In this document: positions 27,293 through 36,604 of the stretch, one piece after another
How positions within the stretch are numbered: position 1 is the stretch's first letter
Layout: the number at the start of each line of letters is the position of its first letter
Source: Rhizobiales bacterium Ga0077537
Lineage (GTDB): Bacteria; Pseudomonadota; Alphaproteobacteria; Rhizobiales; Hyphomicrobiaceae
Length of the DNA stretch: 64,000 nt
Assembly: GCA_001464955.1 (NCBI GenBank)
Contig: LNEM01000025.1
Span: 1-64,000 of the forward strand
Direction of reading: 5' to 3'
The notes under the pieces: model-generated
Seen by the model: only the letters and a program-made list of their open reading frames with translations
Databases searched by the model: none
What the model was told of the DNA's origin: nothing
Made by a program: the position numbers and the translations under genes

Positions 27293-28462
27293 TCAGGCTG
27301 CAGGCGCGCGCGGCACATGCATCGGCTCGGACGCGCTCTCCCGTCGCCGCGCGATCCGGCGAAGATACTCGAAGGTCGTGGCGGCGTTACGATGGAGATC
27401 GAACCGCTCCTCGGCGATGGCCCGGGATTGCACAGCCATATCTTCCTTGAGCCGGGCGTCCCCCATGATCCTCTCGATCGCCCCACCGAGATCAGCCGTG
27501 CTGCCGCCGGCCACGATGAAGCCGTTGCGTCCCTGATCGATGATATCGGCCGTGCCGCCGACGTCGCTGGCGATCACCGGCAGGCCGGCGCCCATCGCCT
27601 CCACGGTGGCGATCCCGAAGCATTCTCCCAGGCTCGGCAGCACGAAGAGGTCGCACTTTCGGTAGAGGCCGATCAGTTCGTCGCTGTTCGGGTTGATTCC
27701 GCGATAGATGAAGACGCCCTCCGTTGCGCGGACATCCTCGCGCGTCACGATGTGGAGTTCGCATCGGGCCGGGACTTGCCCACGATACCACTCCAGCAGC
27801 AACTCCCCGCCTTTGCGTCGGAAGTCGCCGCCGACGAACAGGATGCGGAACGGGGAAGTGGCTCCTTTGTCTGCGCGATCGGGTTTCCAAAAGCCGAGAT
27901 CGATGCCGGGCGGATTGACGATGATCTTCTCCGGAGCGACGCCATACTCGTCGATCGCCGACTGCCGGGCCCATCGGGACCAAGCCTGCAGGACCGTCGC
28001 GGAATGCATCATATTGCGCGACAGCCGCCATTTGAGGTGAGCCACTGGTGCCGGGTCGGCGCTACTGCCGTAAGCCTGCATGCGGTCGATCTGCAGGGGC
28101 GTCGAATCGAAGTCGATCATCGTCGGCACGCGCCGGAACTGTCTGCAGAAGAACACGGCGACGCTTGCATTCGTGAAGAGCGCATCATAGCTCGTGTAAT
28201 CCCGCAGCGACCGACGCATCTCTAAGGCACCACGAAGCACGCCCGAGAAGTAGCTGGGGACGAACGGCAGCAGGTTTTCGCGCACCCGTTCGATGTCACC
28301 GCCAGCCTTGTAGTACGCGATTTCGTGCCAGTCTGCCGCGAGGTTGGGAGCTGCACGGCTTGCCCGGCGCAGATTGTGATAGTTCGTCACGTGACCTGCG
28401 ATCATGTCCATGAAGAAGCCAACGCGGCAAATGCCGGCCGCGGCAGCGGTGCGGTCACCCAT
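27293..28462 (-). CDS. Glycosyltransferase family 4 (GT-B fold)
   Basis: A 389-residue GT4 enzyme. The acceptor half contains FFMDMIAGHVTNYHNLRRA and MIDFDSTPLQIDRMQAY; the donor half contains ILFVGGDFRRKGGELLLEWY and YRKCDLFVLPSLGECFGIATVEAMGAGLPVIASDVGGTADII with the E-x7-E motif. It resembles the transferase at 13920 throughout. ATG 28462 has CGGAG upstream and overlaps the previous gene's stop by eight bases, so the track's longer N-terminus is rejected. It is the last gene of the minus-strand operon that begins at 34584. Confidence 0.87.
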   Translation of the reverse strand: MGDRTAAAAGICRVGFFMDMIAGHVTNYHNLRRASRAAPNLAADWHEIAYYKAGGDIERVRENLLPFVPSYFSGVLRGALEMRRSLRDYTSYDALFTNASVAVFFCRQFRRVPTMIDFDSTPLQIDRMQAYGSSADPAPVAHLKWRLSRNMMHSATVLQAWSRWARQSAIDEYGVAPEKIIVNPPGIDLGFWKPDRADKGATSPFRILFVGGDFRRKGGELLLEWYRGQVPARCELHIVTREDVRATEGVFIYRGINPNSDELIGLYRKCDLFVLPSLGECFGIATVEAMGAGLPVIASDVGGTADIIDQGRNGFIVAGGSTADLGGAIERIMGDARLKEDMAVQSRAIAEERFDLHRNAATTFEYLRRIARRRESASEPMHVPRAPAA

Positions 28463-29639
28463 GAGAGAGTTCTCCGATCGCCCGGGCCACGCGCTGGGCC
28501 GAGAAATGCTCGAGGACCCTTTGCCTCGCAGCTTGGCCGAGCGACGCCTGGAGTTCGGTGTCCCGGAGTATCGCGATCGTGAAATCAGCGATGGACTGCG
28601 GATTTCTCGGCTCGGCGCAGAATCCGCTGTCGCCATGGTTCACCGCCTCGCCGGTGCCGCCGAACGTTATGACGACGGCACGCTCCATGGCCATGGCTTC
28701 CAGCAGTCCGATCGACATCGAGCCGACGGGAACCGGAAGCACGAAGACATCCATCAGCCCGAGGTAGGGCCTCGGGTCGTCCTTGAACCCGACGAAGTGG
28801 ACGCAGTCGGAAAGGCCCAACCGCGCGACCTGCCCCTCGAGTTCGGACCGGAGCGAGCCATCGCCGACCATCAGGAAATGCACGTCGGGCACCGCGGAGC
28901 GGATGGCGGGCATGGCATCGATCAAATAGTTCAACCCCTTCTCCGGCTCGAAGCGGACCGCGGTGCCGACGATCGGCGACGAAGGGGGAATTCCGATAGC
29001 GGAGCGAAGCTCTGCCAACTGCTGCTCTGCAATGGGTCCGAACCGCGCGACATCGACGCCGTTGTCCACCACCGTCGTTCTGTTCGTGGGCGTGTAGATG
29101 AAGGCGCGGCGTGCCTCCATATTCTTCTGTGACACGCAAATGACGCCGGACACGGCCGCCGTGAACGCATTGCGCAGCCAGCGTGCGAACAGGGGAAGCC
29201 GTTCCTCCGGTGCGAGATGCTCGGTGATGTAGACACGCTGGACGCCGGCGAGCCGGGCGGCGGCGAGTGCGAACAGCTGCCCTCGATAGGTCGTCGAATG
29301 CAGATGGACGATGTCGATGTTCCACTCGCGCAGGCGGCGATGCAGGTGCCTCGTCTCAGTGATCAGCCGCCCGATCCCCCAGCGTCTATCCGGCGTGAAC
29401 GTTTCCACATGATCCGCATCTTCGGCCAATGACCGATGAAGACGCTCGGTGGCGGGCCAATCCGGACACCCCGCAAAGACCTCGAACTCCGAGCGATCGA
29501 GGTGTCTCGCGAGCAGCACCACATGCTCTTCCATGCCGCCCATCGTGACGCTGTTCGTAAGGATAAGGACACGCTTGCGCCGCGGCGGCGCGCCTGCGTG
29601 GGGTTTGTCGTGATCCAGAAGGGTCGGCTGAGCCGTCAC
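28455..29639 (-). CDS. Glycosyltransferase family 4 (GT-B fold)
   Basis: A 394-residue GT4 transferase: RVLILTNSVTMGGMEEHVVLLARHL at the N-terminus (the G-G-x-E/Q loop that binds acceptor or donor), IVHLHSTTYRG, YITEHLAP, then FEPEKGLNYLIDA and MDVFVLPVPVGSMSIGLLEAMAMERAVVIT with the E-x7-E signature. GTG 29639 overlaps the aminotransferase TGA (GTGA), giving tight coupling; the track's extra 98 residues are in a shadow frame of that gene. It probably adds a sugar made by the neighbouring aminotransferases. Confidence 0.87.
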   Translation of the reverse strand: MTAQPTLLDHDKPHAGAPPRRKRVLILTNSVTMGGMEEHVVLLARHLDRSEFEVFAGCPDWPATERLHRSLAEDADHVETFTPDRRWGIGRLITETRHLHRRLREWNIDIVHLHSTTYRGQLFALAAARLAGVQRVYITEHLAPEERLPLFARWLRNAFTAAVSGVICVSQKNMEARRAFIYTPTNRTTVVDNGVDVARFGPIAEQQLAELRSAIGIPPSSPIVGTAVRFEPEKGLNYLIDAMPAIRSAVPDVHFLMVGDGSLRSELEGQVARLGLSDCVHFVGFKDDPRPYLGLMDVFVLPVPVGSMSIGLLEAMAMERAVVITFGGTGEAVNHGDSGFCAEPRNPQSIADFTIAILRDTELQASLGQAARQRVLEHFSAQRVARAIGELSHG

Positions 29640-30811
29640 GCGGCGGCTCCGACGCTGGATTGCAGTGCTGCCCGTAACTCTTCGCAGACATGGACCTGCT
29701 CCTCGACGGTCATCTGCGGATAGAGCGGCAGGATGATCGCGCGATCCTGCGCCCGCTCCGATTCGGGCAGCTGCATCCCGCTCGAACTCTCGATGTACGG
29801 CTTCTCTCGATGCGCGCACATGATGCCGCGGCGGCTGGCGATACCCCGGTCGAGCAGACGCTGCATGACCTGCTTCTGGCCGCAGCCGTCGGGCAGGCGG
29901 ATCTGGTAGCTTTGCCAGTTCGAGCGTGCCCAATCGGGCTCATGCGGCAGGATCAGCCCGGGGATGTTGCCGAGCATGTCGGTGTAGCGCACCGCGATCG
30001 CGCGGCGGTCCGCCACGATTTGGGGCAGCCGCTTCAGCTGCTCGCGCCCGACCGCCGCCTGGATGTCGGTCATTCGGTAGTTGAAGCCGACAACATCGTG
30101 CGTTTCGAAGATGATCTCCTTCGCGCTATGGCGCAAACGATCGTTGACGCTCATGCCATGCTGGCGAAGCAGTCTGAATTGCTGATCGTAGGACGCATTT
30201 CGCGTCGTCAACATGCCGCCGTCGCCGGTCGTCATCACCTTGCGCGGATGGAACGAGAAACACGCGATATCTCCCCGAGGCGCTCCGATCCGCTCAAAGA
30301 TCCCGTCGATACGGATCTCGCTACCGATCGCACACGCCGCATCCTCGACCACCGGCAACCCGTATCGCGCGGCCTCCGCCATGATCGCCGGCATGTCGCA
30401 CGGCATCCCGACCTGATGCACGCACAGGATCGCTCTGGTCTTCGACGTCACTGCCGCCGCTATCAGGTCCGGCCGCAAGTTGAATGTCGCCGGATCGATG
30501 TCGATGAACACCGGATCGGCTCCGCAGTAGCGGATCACATTCGCGGTCGCGATATAGGAATGGCTGACCGTGATGACCTCATGTCCCGCGCGCACCCCGA
30601 CGGCAAGGAGCGCGAGATGCAACGCGGTCGTGCAGTTCGAAACAGCGCACGCGTGAGGCGCGCCGACGAATGCCGCGAATTCCGTCTCGAAGGCCGCGAC
30701 CTCGGGGCCTTGCGTCACCCAGCCCGATCGGATCACGCGGCTGGCGGCCTCGGCCTCGGGCTCCCCCATCAGGGGACGTGTCAACGGCACTTGGCGCACG
30801 GGTGTTGTCAT
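29636..30811 (-). CDS. DegT/DnrJ/EryC1/StrS-family sugar aminotransferase
   Basis: A PLP enzyme of about 391 residues that transaminates a keto-sugar nucleotide, usually with glutamate. Core motifs: GWVTQGPEVAAFE, SNCTTALHLAL, VEDAACAIGS and the PLP-lysine segment FSFHPRKVMTTGDGGM. The FSFHPRK form is seen in GDP-perosamine/UDP-4-amino-type enzymes, so a 4-amino sugar is a reasonable guess. ATG 30811 with GAGACCGAGACC upstream lies 11 bases after the epimerase stop; the track start at 30841 is less likely. This is one of two aminotransferases in the same operon, implying at least two amino-sugars or two amination steps. Confidence 0.88.
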   Translation of the reverse strand: MTTPVRQVPLTRPLMGEPEAEAASRVIRSGWVTQGPEVAAFETEFAAFVGAPHACAVSNCTTALHLALLAVGVRAGHEVITVSHSYIATANVIRYCGADPVFIDIDPATFNLRPDLIAAAVTSKTRAILCVHQVGMPCDMPAIMAEAARYGLPVVEDAACAIGSEIRIDGIFERIGAPRGDIACFSFHPRKVMTTGDGGMLTTRNASYDQQFRLLRQHGMSVNDRLRHSAKEIIFETHDVVGFNYRMTDIQAAVGREQLKRLPQIVADRRAIAVRYTDMLGNIPGLILPHEPDWARSNWQSYQIRLPDGCGQKQVMQRLLDRGIASRRGIMCAHREKPYIESSSGMQLPESERAQDRAIILPLYPQMTVEEQVHVCEELRAALQSSVGAAA

Positions 30812-30822
30812 GGTCTCGGTCT

Positions 30823-31794
30823 CTACTTCTGCGATCGCCACCAGGCCACCAGCTTGCGCAGGCCTTCGTCGAGTGAAATCTGGGATCGGAAGCCGAGCTG
30901 CTCAGCGGCGCGCCGCGTGTCGGCGAGCCGTCGCGGCACCGCGTTGACTTTCCGCTCCGGACCGTACTCCGGGCGCAAGTCCGAGCCCATGACCCTCGCC
31001 AGGGCGATTGCCAGGTCGTTGAGGCTGGTTTCGGTTCCGCTCGCGATGTTGAAGGCGGTATCGCTGACCGGCGCGTGAGCGGCCAGAATGTTGGACCGCG
31101 CAATATCCTCTACATGGATGAAGTCCATCGTTTGCTGGCCGTCGCCGAAAATGAGCGGTGGCTTGCCAGCCGCGATGCGTTCCATCCATCGGATCAGCAC
31201 CTCCGTGTAGGCGCCGTGGATGTCCATGCGGGGACCGTAGACGTTGAAGTAGCGCAGTGCGACGTATTGCAGGCCGTACATGTCGGCGAAACTGCGCAGC
31301 ACGCCCTCGTTCATCACCTTGAGCGCGCCGTAAAGCGTGCGATTATTGTAGGGATGGTGCTGTTCGTCGGTGGGAAAGTGATCCGCGAGGCCATAGACCG
31401 ACGCCGTCGACGAAGCCACGACCCTTCGGACGCCGGCCTTGGCAGCCGCCTCGAAGACGTTGAACGAGCCTTCCCCCAGCACGTCGAATGCAAGACGCGG
31501 CTCCTCGGCACACTGCGTGATGCGGATGGCCGCGAGATGGAACACGATATCGACACCCTCCATCAGTTGGGCCAATAGCTTGCGGTCGCGGATGTCCCCG
31601 TCGACGAGATCGATGTCGCCGATTGACAGTGCCTTCGCGAGGTTCTCCTTGCGGCCGCGCACGAGATTGTCGAGGACCACGACTTTTCCGTAGCGTTGCT
31701 CGCTCTGCCCCGCGGCCAGGAGATCGCAGACATGCGAGCCGATGAGGCCGGCACCGCCAGTCACCAGAACGCGTCTCAACGGCTCCACACCCAT
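30823..31794 (-). CDS. NAD-dependent nucleotide-sugar epimerase/dehydratase
   Basis: About 323 residues of the extended SDR family: VLVTGGAGLIGSHVCDLL Rossmann motif, HLAAIR, SSTASVYG and the catalytic YGALK pair, then RYFNVYGPRMD and DFIHVEDIA, all typical of UDP-sugar 4-epimerases. The substrate is not readable. ATG 31794 follows an excellent GAGGAGGACCTG ribosome binding site, so the 16 extra track residues (GTG start) are dropped. It sits between the two aminotransferase genes and probably supplies the epimerised precursor for one of the repeat-unit sugars. Confidence 0.88.
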   Translation of the reverse strand: MGVEPLRRVLVTGGAGLIGSHVCDLLAAGQSEQRYGKVVVLDNLVRGRKENLAKALSIGDIDLVDGDIRDRKLLAQLMEGVDIVFHLAAIRITQCAEEPRLAFDVLGEGSFNVFEAAAKAGVRRVVASSTASVYGLADHFPTDEQHHPYNNRTLYGALKVMNEGVLRSFADMYGLQYVALRYFNVYGPRMDIHGAYTEVLIRWMERIAAGKPPLIFGDGQQTMDFIHVEDIARSNILAAHAPVSDTAFNIASGTETSLNDLAIALARVMGSDLRPEYGPERKVNAVPRRLADTRRAAEQLGFRSQISLDEGLRKLVAWWRSQK

Positions 31795-31857
31795 CAGGTC
31801 CTCCTCGGCGCGCAGCGCGTAGCGCGCCCGCTTGGTTTCCACTTCGTGCGGTCGGCG

Positions 31858-32964
31858 TCACGCCGCGCGCTTGGCCAACCAGTCCTCTAGCGCGGCCATC
31901 ACCACGTCCTGCGCGGACGTCTCGAGCTCGGGATAGAGCGGCAGAGACAGCACCTCTTTCGCTGCCCCCTCCGCATGTGGGAAGGCGCCGGCCCCGTAGC
32001 CGAGATCGGCGAAGCAGGGCTGCAAGTGCACGGGGACCGGATAATGGATTCCGGTCGCAATTCCTTTCGCCTGAAGGGCGGCTTGGAGGGCGTCGCGGTG
32101 CGGATGCCGGATCGCGTAGATGTGGTAGACGTGCCGGACGTGCGCCGGCACCGATTGCGTCCGCACGAGCGCCGCCAGGCGTCGGTCGTAGTAGGCTGCG
32201 CATCCCCGCCGCGCCTCAGTCCAACGCTCGATGTGGCTCATCTTGACCTTGAGGACGGCGCCCTGCACGCCCTCGAGCCGGAAATTGAAACCCTTGAGTT
32301 CGTGCAGGTATTTTCGCTCGGCGCCCCAGTCGCGAAGCATCCGGACCTTGCGCGCGATCTCGGGCGCGTCTGTTGTCACCGCTCCGCCCTCGCCATACGC
32401 GCCGAGGTTTTTCCCCGGATAGAAGCTGAAGCAACCGGCATCACCGATGCTGCCGACCCGTCGCCCCCGGTATTCGGCGCCATGCGCTTGCGCCGCGTCC
32501 TCGATGACGGCGATTCCATGCCGCTTCGCGATGTCCATGATCGCGTCCATCTCCGCCGGCTGGCCGTAGAGGTGCACCGGGAGGATGGCCTTGGTGCGCG
32601 ACGTTATGGCGGCCTCGATCAGCGCCGGATCGATTGTCAGCGTCGCGGGATCGATGTCGACCAGGACGGGTCGCGCGCCCGTGTAGACGATCGCGGACAC
32701 CGTCGCGATGAACGTGAAAGGCGTCGTGATGACCTCGTCTCCCGGCCCGACCCCGATCGCGAGGAGCGCCAGATGGAGCGCACTTGTCCCGGTGTTGACC
32801 CCGATCGCCTCGCGGGTCTGGCAATAGGCCGAGAACATCTCCTCGAACGCCTTGACTTCCGGTCCGAGCACGAACTGCGTGCTGTCGAGGACCTTGAGTA
32901 CGGCGGCATCGACTTCAGGTTTGATCGAGAGGTACTGGGCGCGCAGATCGACGAATGGAATCAT
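31858..32964 (-). CDS. DegT-family aminotransferase (WbpE-like)
   Basis: About 368 residues with IPFVDLRAQYLSIKPEVDAAV, the standard opening of the VioA/WbpE/DesV branch, NTGTSALHLALLAIGVGPGDEVIT, VIEDAAQAHGAEYRGRRVG and the PLP-lysine segment FSFYPGKNLGAYGEGG. Together with the oxidoreductase (32970) and acetyltransferase (34024) it matches the WbpB-WbpE-WbpD trio, where it would aminate C3 of the 3-keto uronic acid. The track counts a TTG at 32973; ATG 32964 is four residues in, five bases after the upstream stop. Confidence 0.9.
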   Translation of the reverse strand: MIPFVDLRAQYLSIKPEVDAAVLKVLDSTQFVLGPEVKAFEEMFSAYCQTREAIGVNTGTSALHLALLAIGVGPGDEVITTPFTFIATVSAIVYTGARPVLVDIDPATLTIDPALIEAAITSRTKAILPVHLYGQPAEMDAIMDIAKRHGIAVIEDAAQAHGAEYRGRRVGSIGDAGCFSFYPGKNLGAYGEGGAVTTDAPEIARKVRMLRDWGAERKYLHELKGFNFRLEGVQGAVLKVKMSHIERWTEARRGCAAYYDRRLAALVRTQSVPAHVRHVYHIYAIRHPHRDALQAALQAKGIATGIHYPVPVHLQPCFADLGYGAGAFPHAEGAAKEVLSLPLYPELETSAQDVVMAALEDWLAKRAA

Positions 32965-32969
32965 GGTGT

Positions 32970-33989
32970 TCAAAAACCCGAATTGAGCTCGACCGGCGCG
33001 CCGCGTTTCTTGAGCGAGGCCGACGCCGCCTCGAGTATTCGCACCAACCGCAATCCCGCCTCGCCGTCGGAACTGGGACGCTGGCCGTCAAGAATGCAAT
33101 CGACGAAGTGCTGTGTCTCGACCCGCAGTGCCTCGATGTTGTCGAGCCTCGGCGCCCACATGTCGCCGGCCCGGTAGCCGACCTTGAGCTGATAGATGCC
33201 CTCCGGCCGGCTATCGAGCGTGATGCCCTTGTCGTAGAGCTTCACCTTCTCGCTCAGCTCCATGTCGTCGTAGACGATCATCTTGTCGGTACCGCCGATC
33301 AGCGTCCGCCTGATCTTGACCGGGGCAATCCAGTTGACATGGAAATGAGCGATCAGCTGATCGGAGAAGTAGCATGTCAGGTAGCCTAAGCTCTCGTGCT
33401 GCCCGCGCACGCTGGCGATGCCGCATGCAGCCACCGCGACAGGTCTCTCCTGGATCACGTAGTCCATGATGGACAGATCGTGCACGGCGAGGTCCCACAG
33501 CACGTTTACGTCGCGCTGGAACAGGCCGAGGTTGACGCGAACACTGTCGTAATAGTTGAGCGCGCCAAGTTCGCCCGCATCGACCAGATCTTTGATCTTG
33601 GCGACGGCGCTTGTGTAGACGAACGTGTGCCCGACCATAAGCACCTTGCGCTGTTGCTGCGCGTAATTGACGAGTTCGGCACCTTGTGCCGAATTCAGGG
33701 CGAGGGGCTTCTCGACGAACACATGCTTGCCGTTGCGCAAGGCCTCCATCGCCAGGTCGTAGTGCGTCGCGACCGGCGTCGCGATGACGAGTGCATCGAT
33801 TGTCGTGTCCGTCATCAACTCCCGCACGTCACCGGTCACGCGCACTGCGGGATAGATTGCCTGCGCCTGCGCTCGTTTCGCTTCGCTGAAATCGCAAATT
33901 GCAGCGACGCTGGCTCGGCTCGCCTGGGAGAGATTGCGCACGAGATTCGGACCCCAGTAACCGAAGCCGATGACACCAATCGTCACCAT
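32970..33989 (-). CDS. Gfo/Idh/MocA-family oxidoreductase (WbpB/WlbA-like)
   Basis: A 339-residue NAD-dependent dehydrogenase: IGVIGFGYWGPNLVRNLSQ nucleotide-binding motif, VIATPVATHYDLAMEALRNGKHVFVEKPLAL with the hallmark EKP lysine, and the GFO_IDH C-terminal sheet domain. In the WbpB/WlbA route it oxidises C3 of UDP-GlcNAcA to give the keto group used by the following aminotransferase. ATG 33989 lies 34 bases after the acetyltransferase gene's stop. Other sugar oxidations are possible, but the neighbours favour this one. Confidence 0.88.
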   Translation of the reverse strand: MVTIGVIGFGYWGPNLVRNLSQASRASVAAICDFSEAKRAQAQAIYPAVRVTGDVRELMTDTTIDALVIATPVATHYDLAMEALRNGKHVFVEKPLALNSAQGAELVNYAQQQRKVLMVGHTFVYTSAVAKIKDLVDAGELGALNYYDSVRVNLGLFQRDVNVLWDLAVHDLSIMDYVIQERPVAVAACGIASVRGQHESLGYLTCYFSDQLIAHFHVNWIAPVKIRRTLIGGTDKMIVYDDMELSEKVKLYDKGITLDSRPEGIYQLKVGYRAGDMWAPRLDNIEALRVETQHFVDCILDGQRPSSDGEAGLRLVRILEAASASLKKRGAPVELNSGF

Positions 33990-34023
33990 GAGAAACTATC
34001 CTGTACTATCCTCACACATTTTC

Positions 34024-34584
34024 TCAGGGCGCACCGGGTGCCTGCTCTGAGCGCGTTATGTCCATTGCTTCCTGTTGCGACTTGCAGCGCGTGCCGCCAG
34101 CGCTGACGTAGCCGATGAGGCGAGCCGGGTTGCCGGCAACTAGGCCGTGATCCGGGACGTCGCGCGTGACGACGGAGCCCGCACCGATCATCGCCCAGCG
34201 TCCTATCGTGATACCCGTCACGACCACGGTTCCGGCGCCGACTGCAGCACCATAGCGGATCAATGTGCGTCCACAGGTCCAGTCCGCGAGTGATTTTATG
34301 GTGCCGTCTGGATTGATGGATCGCGGCAGCTTGTCGTTTGTGAAAAGCGCGTGCCCGCCGATGAACACACCGTCCTCGACTTCGAGGCCGTGATACAGCG
34401 AGGCGTTGTTATGGATCTTGACGTTGTTGCCGATCACCACGCCGGTGTCGATGTAGGCGTTCTGGCCGATGTTGCATCCGGTTCCGATCAGCGCGCCTTC
34501 GCGGACCTGCACGCCTCGCCAGATGCTGGTGCCCTCGCCGATCTTCGCCTTCGGTGAAATTTCCGCCGTCGGATGGATACGCAC
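34024..34584 (-). CDS. Hexapeptide N-acetyltransferase (WbpD/WlbB-like)
   Basis: A 186-residue left-handed beta-helix protein that begins VRIHPTAEISPKAKIGEGTSIW, exactly the opening expected of WbpD/WlbB enzymes, and continues with IGTGCNIGQNAYIDTGVVIGNNVKIHNNASLYHGLEVEDGVFIG and VGAGTVVVTGITIGRWAMIGAGSVVTRDVPDHGLVAGNPARLIG. It should acetylate the 3-amino group made by the WbpE-like enzyme. GTG 34584 has ATGAGG upstream; the track's 90 extra residues are non-hexapeptide leader. It is the first gene of the minus-strand operon 34584 to 27293. Confidence 0.88.
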   Translation of the reverse strand: MRIHPTAEISPKAKIGEGTSIWRGVQVREGALIGTGCNIGQNAYIDTGVVIGNNVKIHNNASLYHGLEVEDGVFIGGHALFTNDKLPRSINPDGTIKSLADWTCGRTLIRYGAAVGAGTVVVTGITIGRWAMIGAGSVVTRDVPDHGLVAGNPARLIGYVSAGGTRCKSQQEAMDITRSEQAPGAP

Positions 34585-35423
34585 CGCAACCTCATGAATA
34601 AGCAGGCAACAGCCTTGACGATGTCGCACCGACGGACCCGGTGAACGTAGTTTCGGACCGAATGCACCGCAACGCATTCGTGGGCTCCATCTTGAGTTAG
34701 ACTTAACAAGAGTGGCGCTGCCATTGCGGACAGCACAGCATTTGTTATCCGCGCCTGAAAGCGATCGGGAGCGAGCATGGCGGCGAGAATATTCACGCTC
34801 CAAACAGCGGCCGACGACGTCACGGTGTCGTCTGCTGCAGAGAAAATCGATCATGACGCCGTCTGATACTCAGTGATGAGCGAAATCTGATCGCAGTACG
34901 GTTTAACGGGGGGGAATGTTTCAATGGTGTCGCGTGTCCGATGATCTGCGGTTTTGAGTGTGGTCCCAACGCGGGTGTCGAAGCCGGAAAGTGCGAACTC
35001 GGAAAAAAGAGACCCTGTCCCCGACGCGTTCTCACTCATCAGTGCGTTCAGTCCGTGGTTCGGTCTGGTTGATCGCCTTGGTGTCTGGACCGGTGTAAGG
35101 CCGACCAGACTTGTCAGCGGCCGCGCTTGGTCGCAGTCGACACTCCATGGCGCGATGGGGTCACGGCTGCCGTGGCCTGAGCGAAGCATGTGCGCGTTGA
35201 GGCCTTCGTCCCGGAGCCGGCCGACGAGCCGCTCCGGGCGCGCGCTCTGAATCGGCCGACCGGATGGATGGAAGACCTCGACCAGAAGCGCCAGCACGTG
35301 GAGCTGGACGGCCCTGCGCCGAACCCGTTTGCAGCCAGGTCCGCCATGGACCACAATCGGCCACGTCTCGTGATGAACGACGACACGGTGACGGTAGGTC
35401 AGGGATCAATGGGGAATTCGGCG
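34585..35423. other. 839-base intergenic region dividing EPS locus from acyl-CoA genes
   Basis: No ORF here has a recognisable family. An odd AT-rich motif GGAAAAAAGAGACCCTGTCC at 35001 resembles short sequences found beside IS200/RAYT-type elements, but no pair to it was found, so it is only noted. The promoter of the minus-strand amino-sugar operon should lie near 34600-34750, which has several AT-rich patches. Confidence 0.4.
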
Positions 35424-36590
35424 ATGCGGGACGTGTGCATTACGGGCATAGGTTCGACGGTCTTTGGCCGCCATCGGGACAGGTCCATTCAGGCCCTGGC
35501 GATCGAGGCTGCGGAAGCCGCCATCATGCGCGCCGGCATTGAGCGGCGCCAAATTGGCGCGCTGTATCTCGGCAACTTCATCGCCGGCCCGCTCACGGGG
35601 CAGGAAGTTCTTGCCGGGATCGTCGCCGATCGTCTCGGGCTGTCCAATATCCCATGCACAAAGGTGGAGGGGGCCTGCGCATCCGGGGGCATCGCCTTCC
35701 GCCATGCCGTGCTGGCCGTCCAGTCGGGGATGTGCGACGCGGCAATCGCCGTCGGCGTCGAAAAGATGACACAGGTGCCACGCGAGGACGTGACGAACGC
35801 GCTGCTCTGTGCCCGCGACAATGTCGAGGATGGGGACAGCGCCCTGACTTTCCCCGGCCTCTTTGGTCGCGCCTGGAAGGCCTACGAAGCCCGCTACGGC
35901 ATCACGCGTGAGGAAGTGGCAGCCGTCAGCATCAAGAACAAGTCGAATGGCCTGAAGAACCCTCTGGCCCAACTCGGCGCGAGCGTCACTCTCGATACGA
36001 TCAGGCAGTCTCCGATGATCGCTGATCCGGTGCAACTCTACGACTGCTGCCCGGTCAGCGACGGCGCAGCCGCCGTGGTGGTGACGACGCGGGACCTCGC
36101 CCGCGACGCTCCGGACCTCGCTATCGATGTCGTCGCCTCCGTGCAGACGCGCGGCGCGCCGCACCTGGCGGGCCATCCCGATCTGAGCACGTTCGAGGCG
36201 ACCGTCTGTGCCGCGCAGCGCGCCTACGCTGCTGCGGGATTGACGGCTCGGGATCTTGATTTCGTGGAGCTTCACGACTGTTTCTCGATCGCCGAGATCA
36301 TCGACGCCGAAGACCTGGGCATCGTCCCCCGAGGTCAGGGAGGCAAGTGGGCGTCCGAGGGACGCACGGCCGTCGGTGGAGACATTGCCATCAATCCCTC
36401 CGGTGGCCTCCTGTCCAAAGGCCATCCCGTGGGCGCGACCGGTGTGGGCCAGATCTACGAAGCCGTCCTCCAATTGCGCGGCATGCATGGAAATCAGGTG
36501 CGCGACGCCGGGATTGGCCTGACACACAACCTTGGTGGCGTTGGTGTCGCCTGCACCGTCAACATCCTGCGTCGCCCCGACGCCCGCTGA
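35424..36590 (+). CDS. Thiolase-family protein (acetyl-CoA acetyltransferase/SCP-x type)
   Basis: A 388-residue thiolase of the short SCP-x branch. The N-terminal Cys region EGACASGGIAFRHAV (nucleophilic Cys in C-A-S), the ELHDCFSIAEI block and the C-terminal INPSGGLLSKGHPVGATGVGQIYE with the catalytic His are present. It would condense or cleave acyl-CoA. MRDVCITGIG at ATG 35424, nine bases after GGGGA, is the best start; upstream ATGs at 35409 and earlier add residues without domain character. An enoyl-CoA hydratase follows 14 bases later, so the pair likely works in a beta-oxidation-like or ketoacid pathway of unknown substrate. Confidence 0.85.
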   Translation: MRDVCITGIGSTVFGRHRDRSIQALAIEAAEAAIMRAGIERRQIGALYLGNFIAGPLTGQEVLAGIVADRLGLSNIPCTKVEGACASGGIAFRHAVLAVQSGMCDAAIAVGVEKMTQVPREDVTNALLCARDNVEDGDSALTFPGLFGRAWKAYEARYGITREEVAAVSIKNKSNGLKNPLAQLGASVTLDTIRQSPMIADPVQLYDCCPVSDGAAAVVVTTRDLARDAPDLAIDVVASVQTRGAPHLAGHPDLSTFEATVCAAQRAYAAAGLTARDLDFVELHDCFSIAEIIDAEDLGIVPRGQGGKWASEGRTAVGGDIAINPSGGLLSKGHPVGATGVGQIYEAVLQLRGMHGNQVRDAGIGLTHNLGGVGVACTVNILRRPDAR

Positions 36591-36604
36591 ACAGGGACGG
36601 CATC

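Noticed and set aside
35001-35022. Isolated GGAAAAAAGAGACCCTGTCCCC motif, possible IS/RAYT relic
   Set aside because: No second copy, inverted partner or transposase was found, so it is noted only as part of the intergenic entry.
34851-35354. 167-aa minus-strand ORF upstream of the thiolase
   Set aside because: No recognisable domain, no good ribosome binding site and low-complexity composition; treated as a shadow or decayed sequence.
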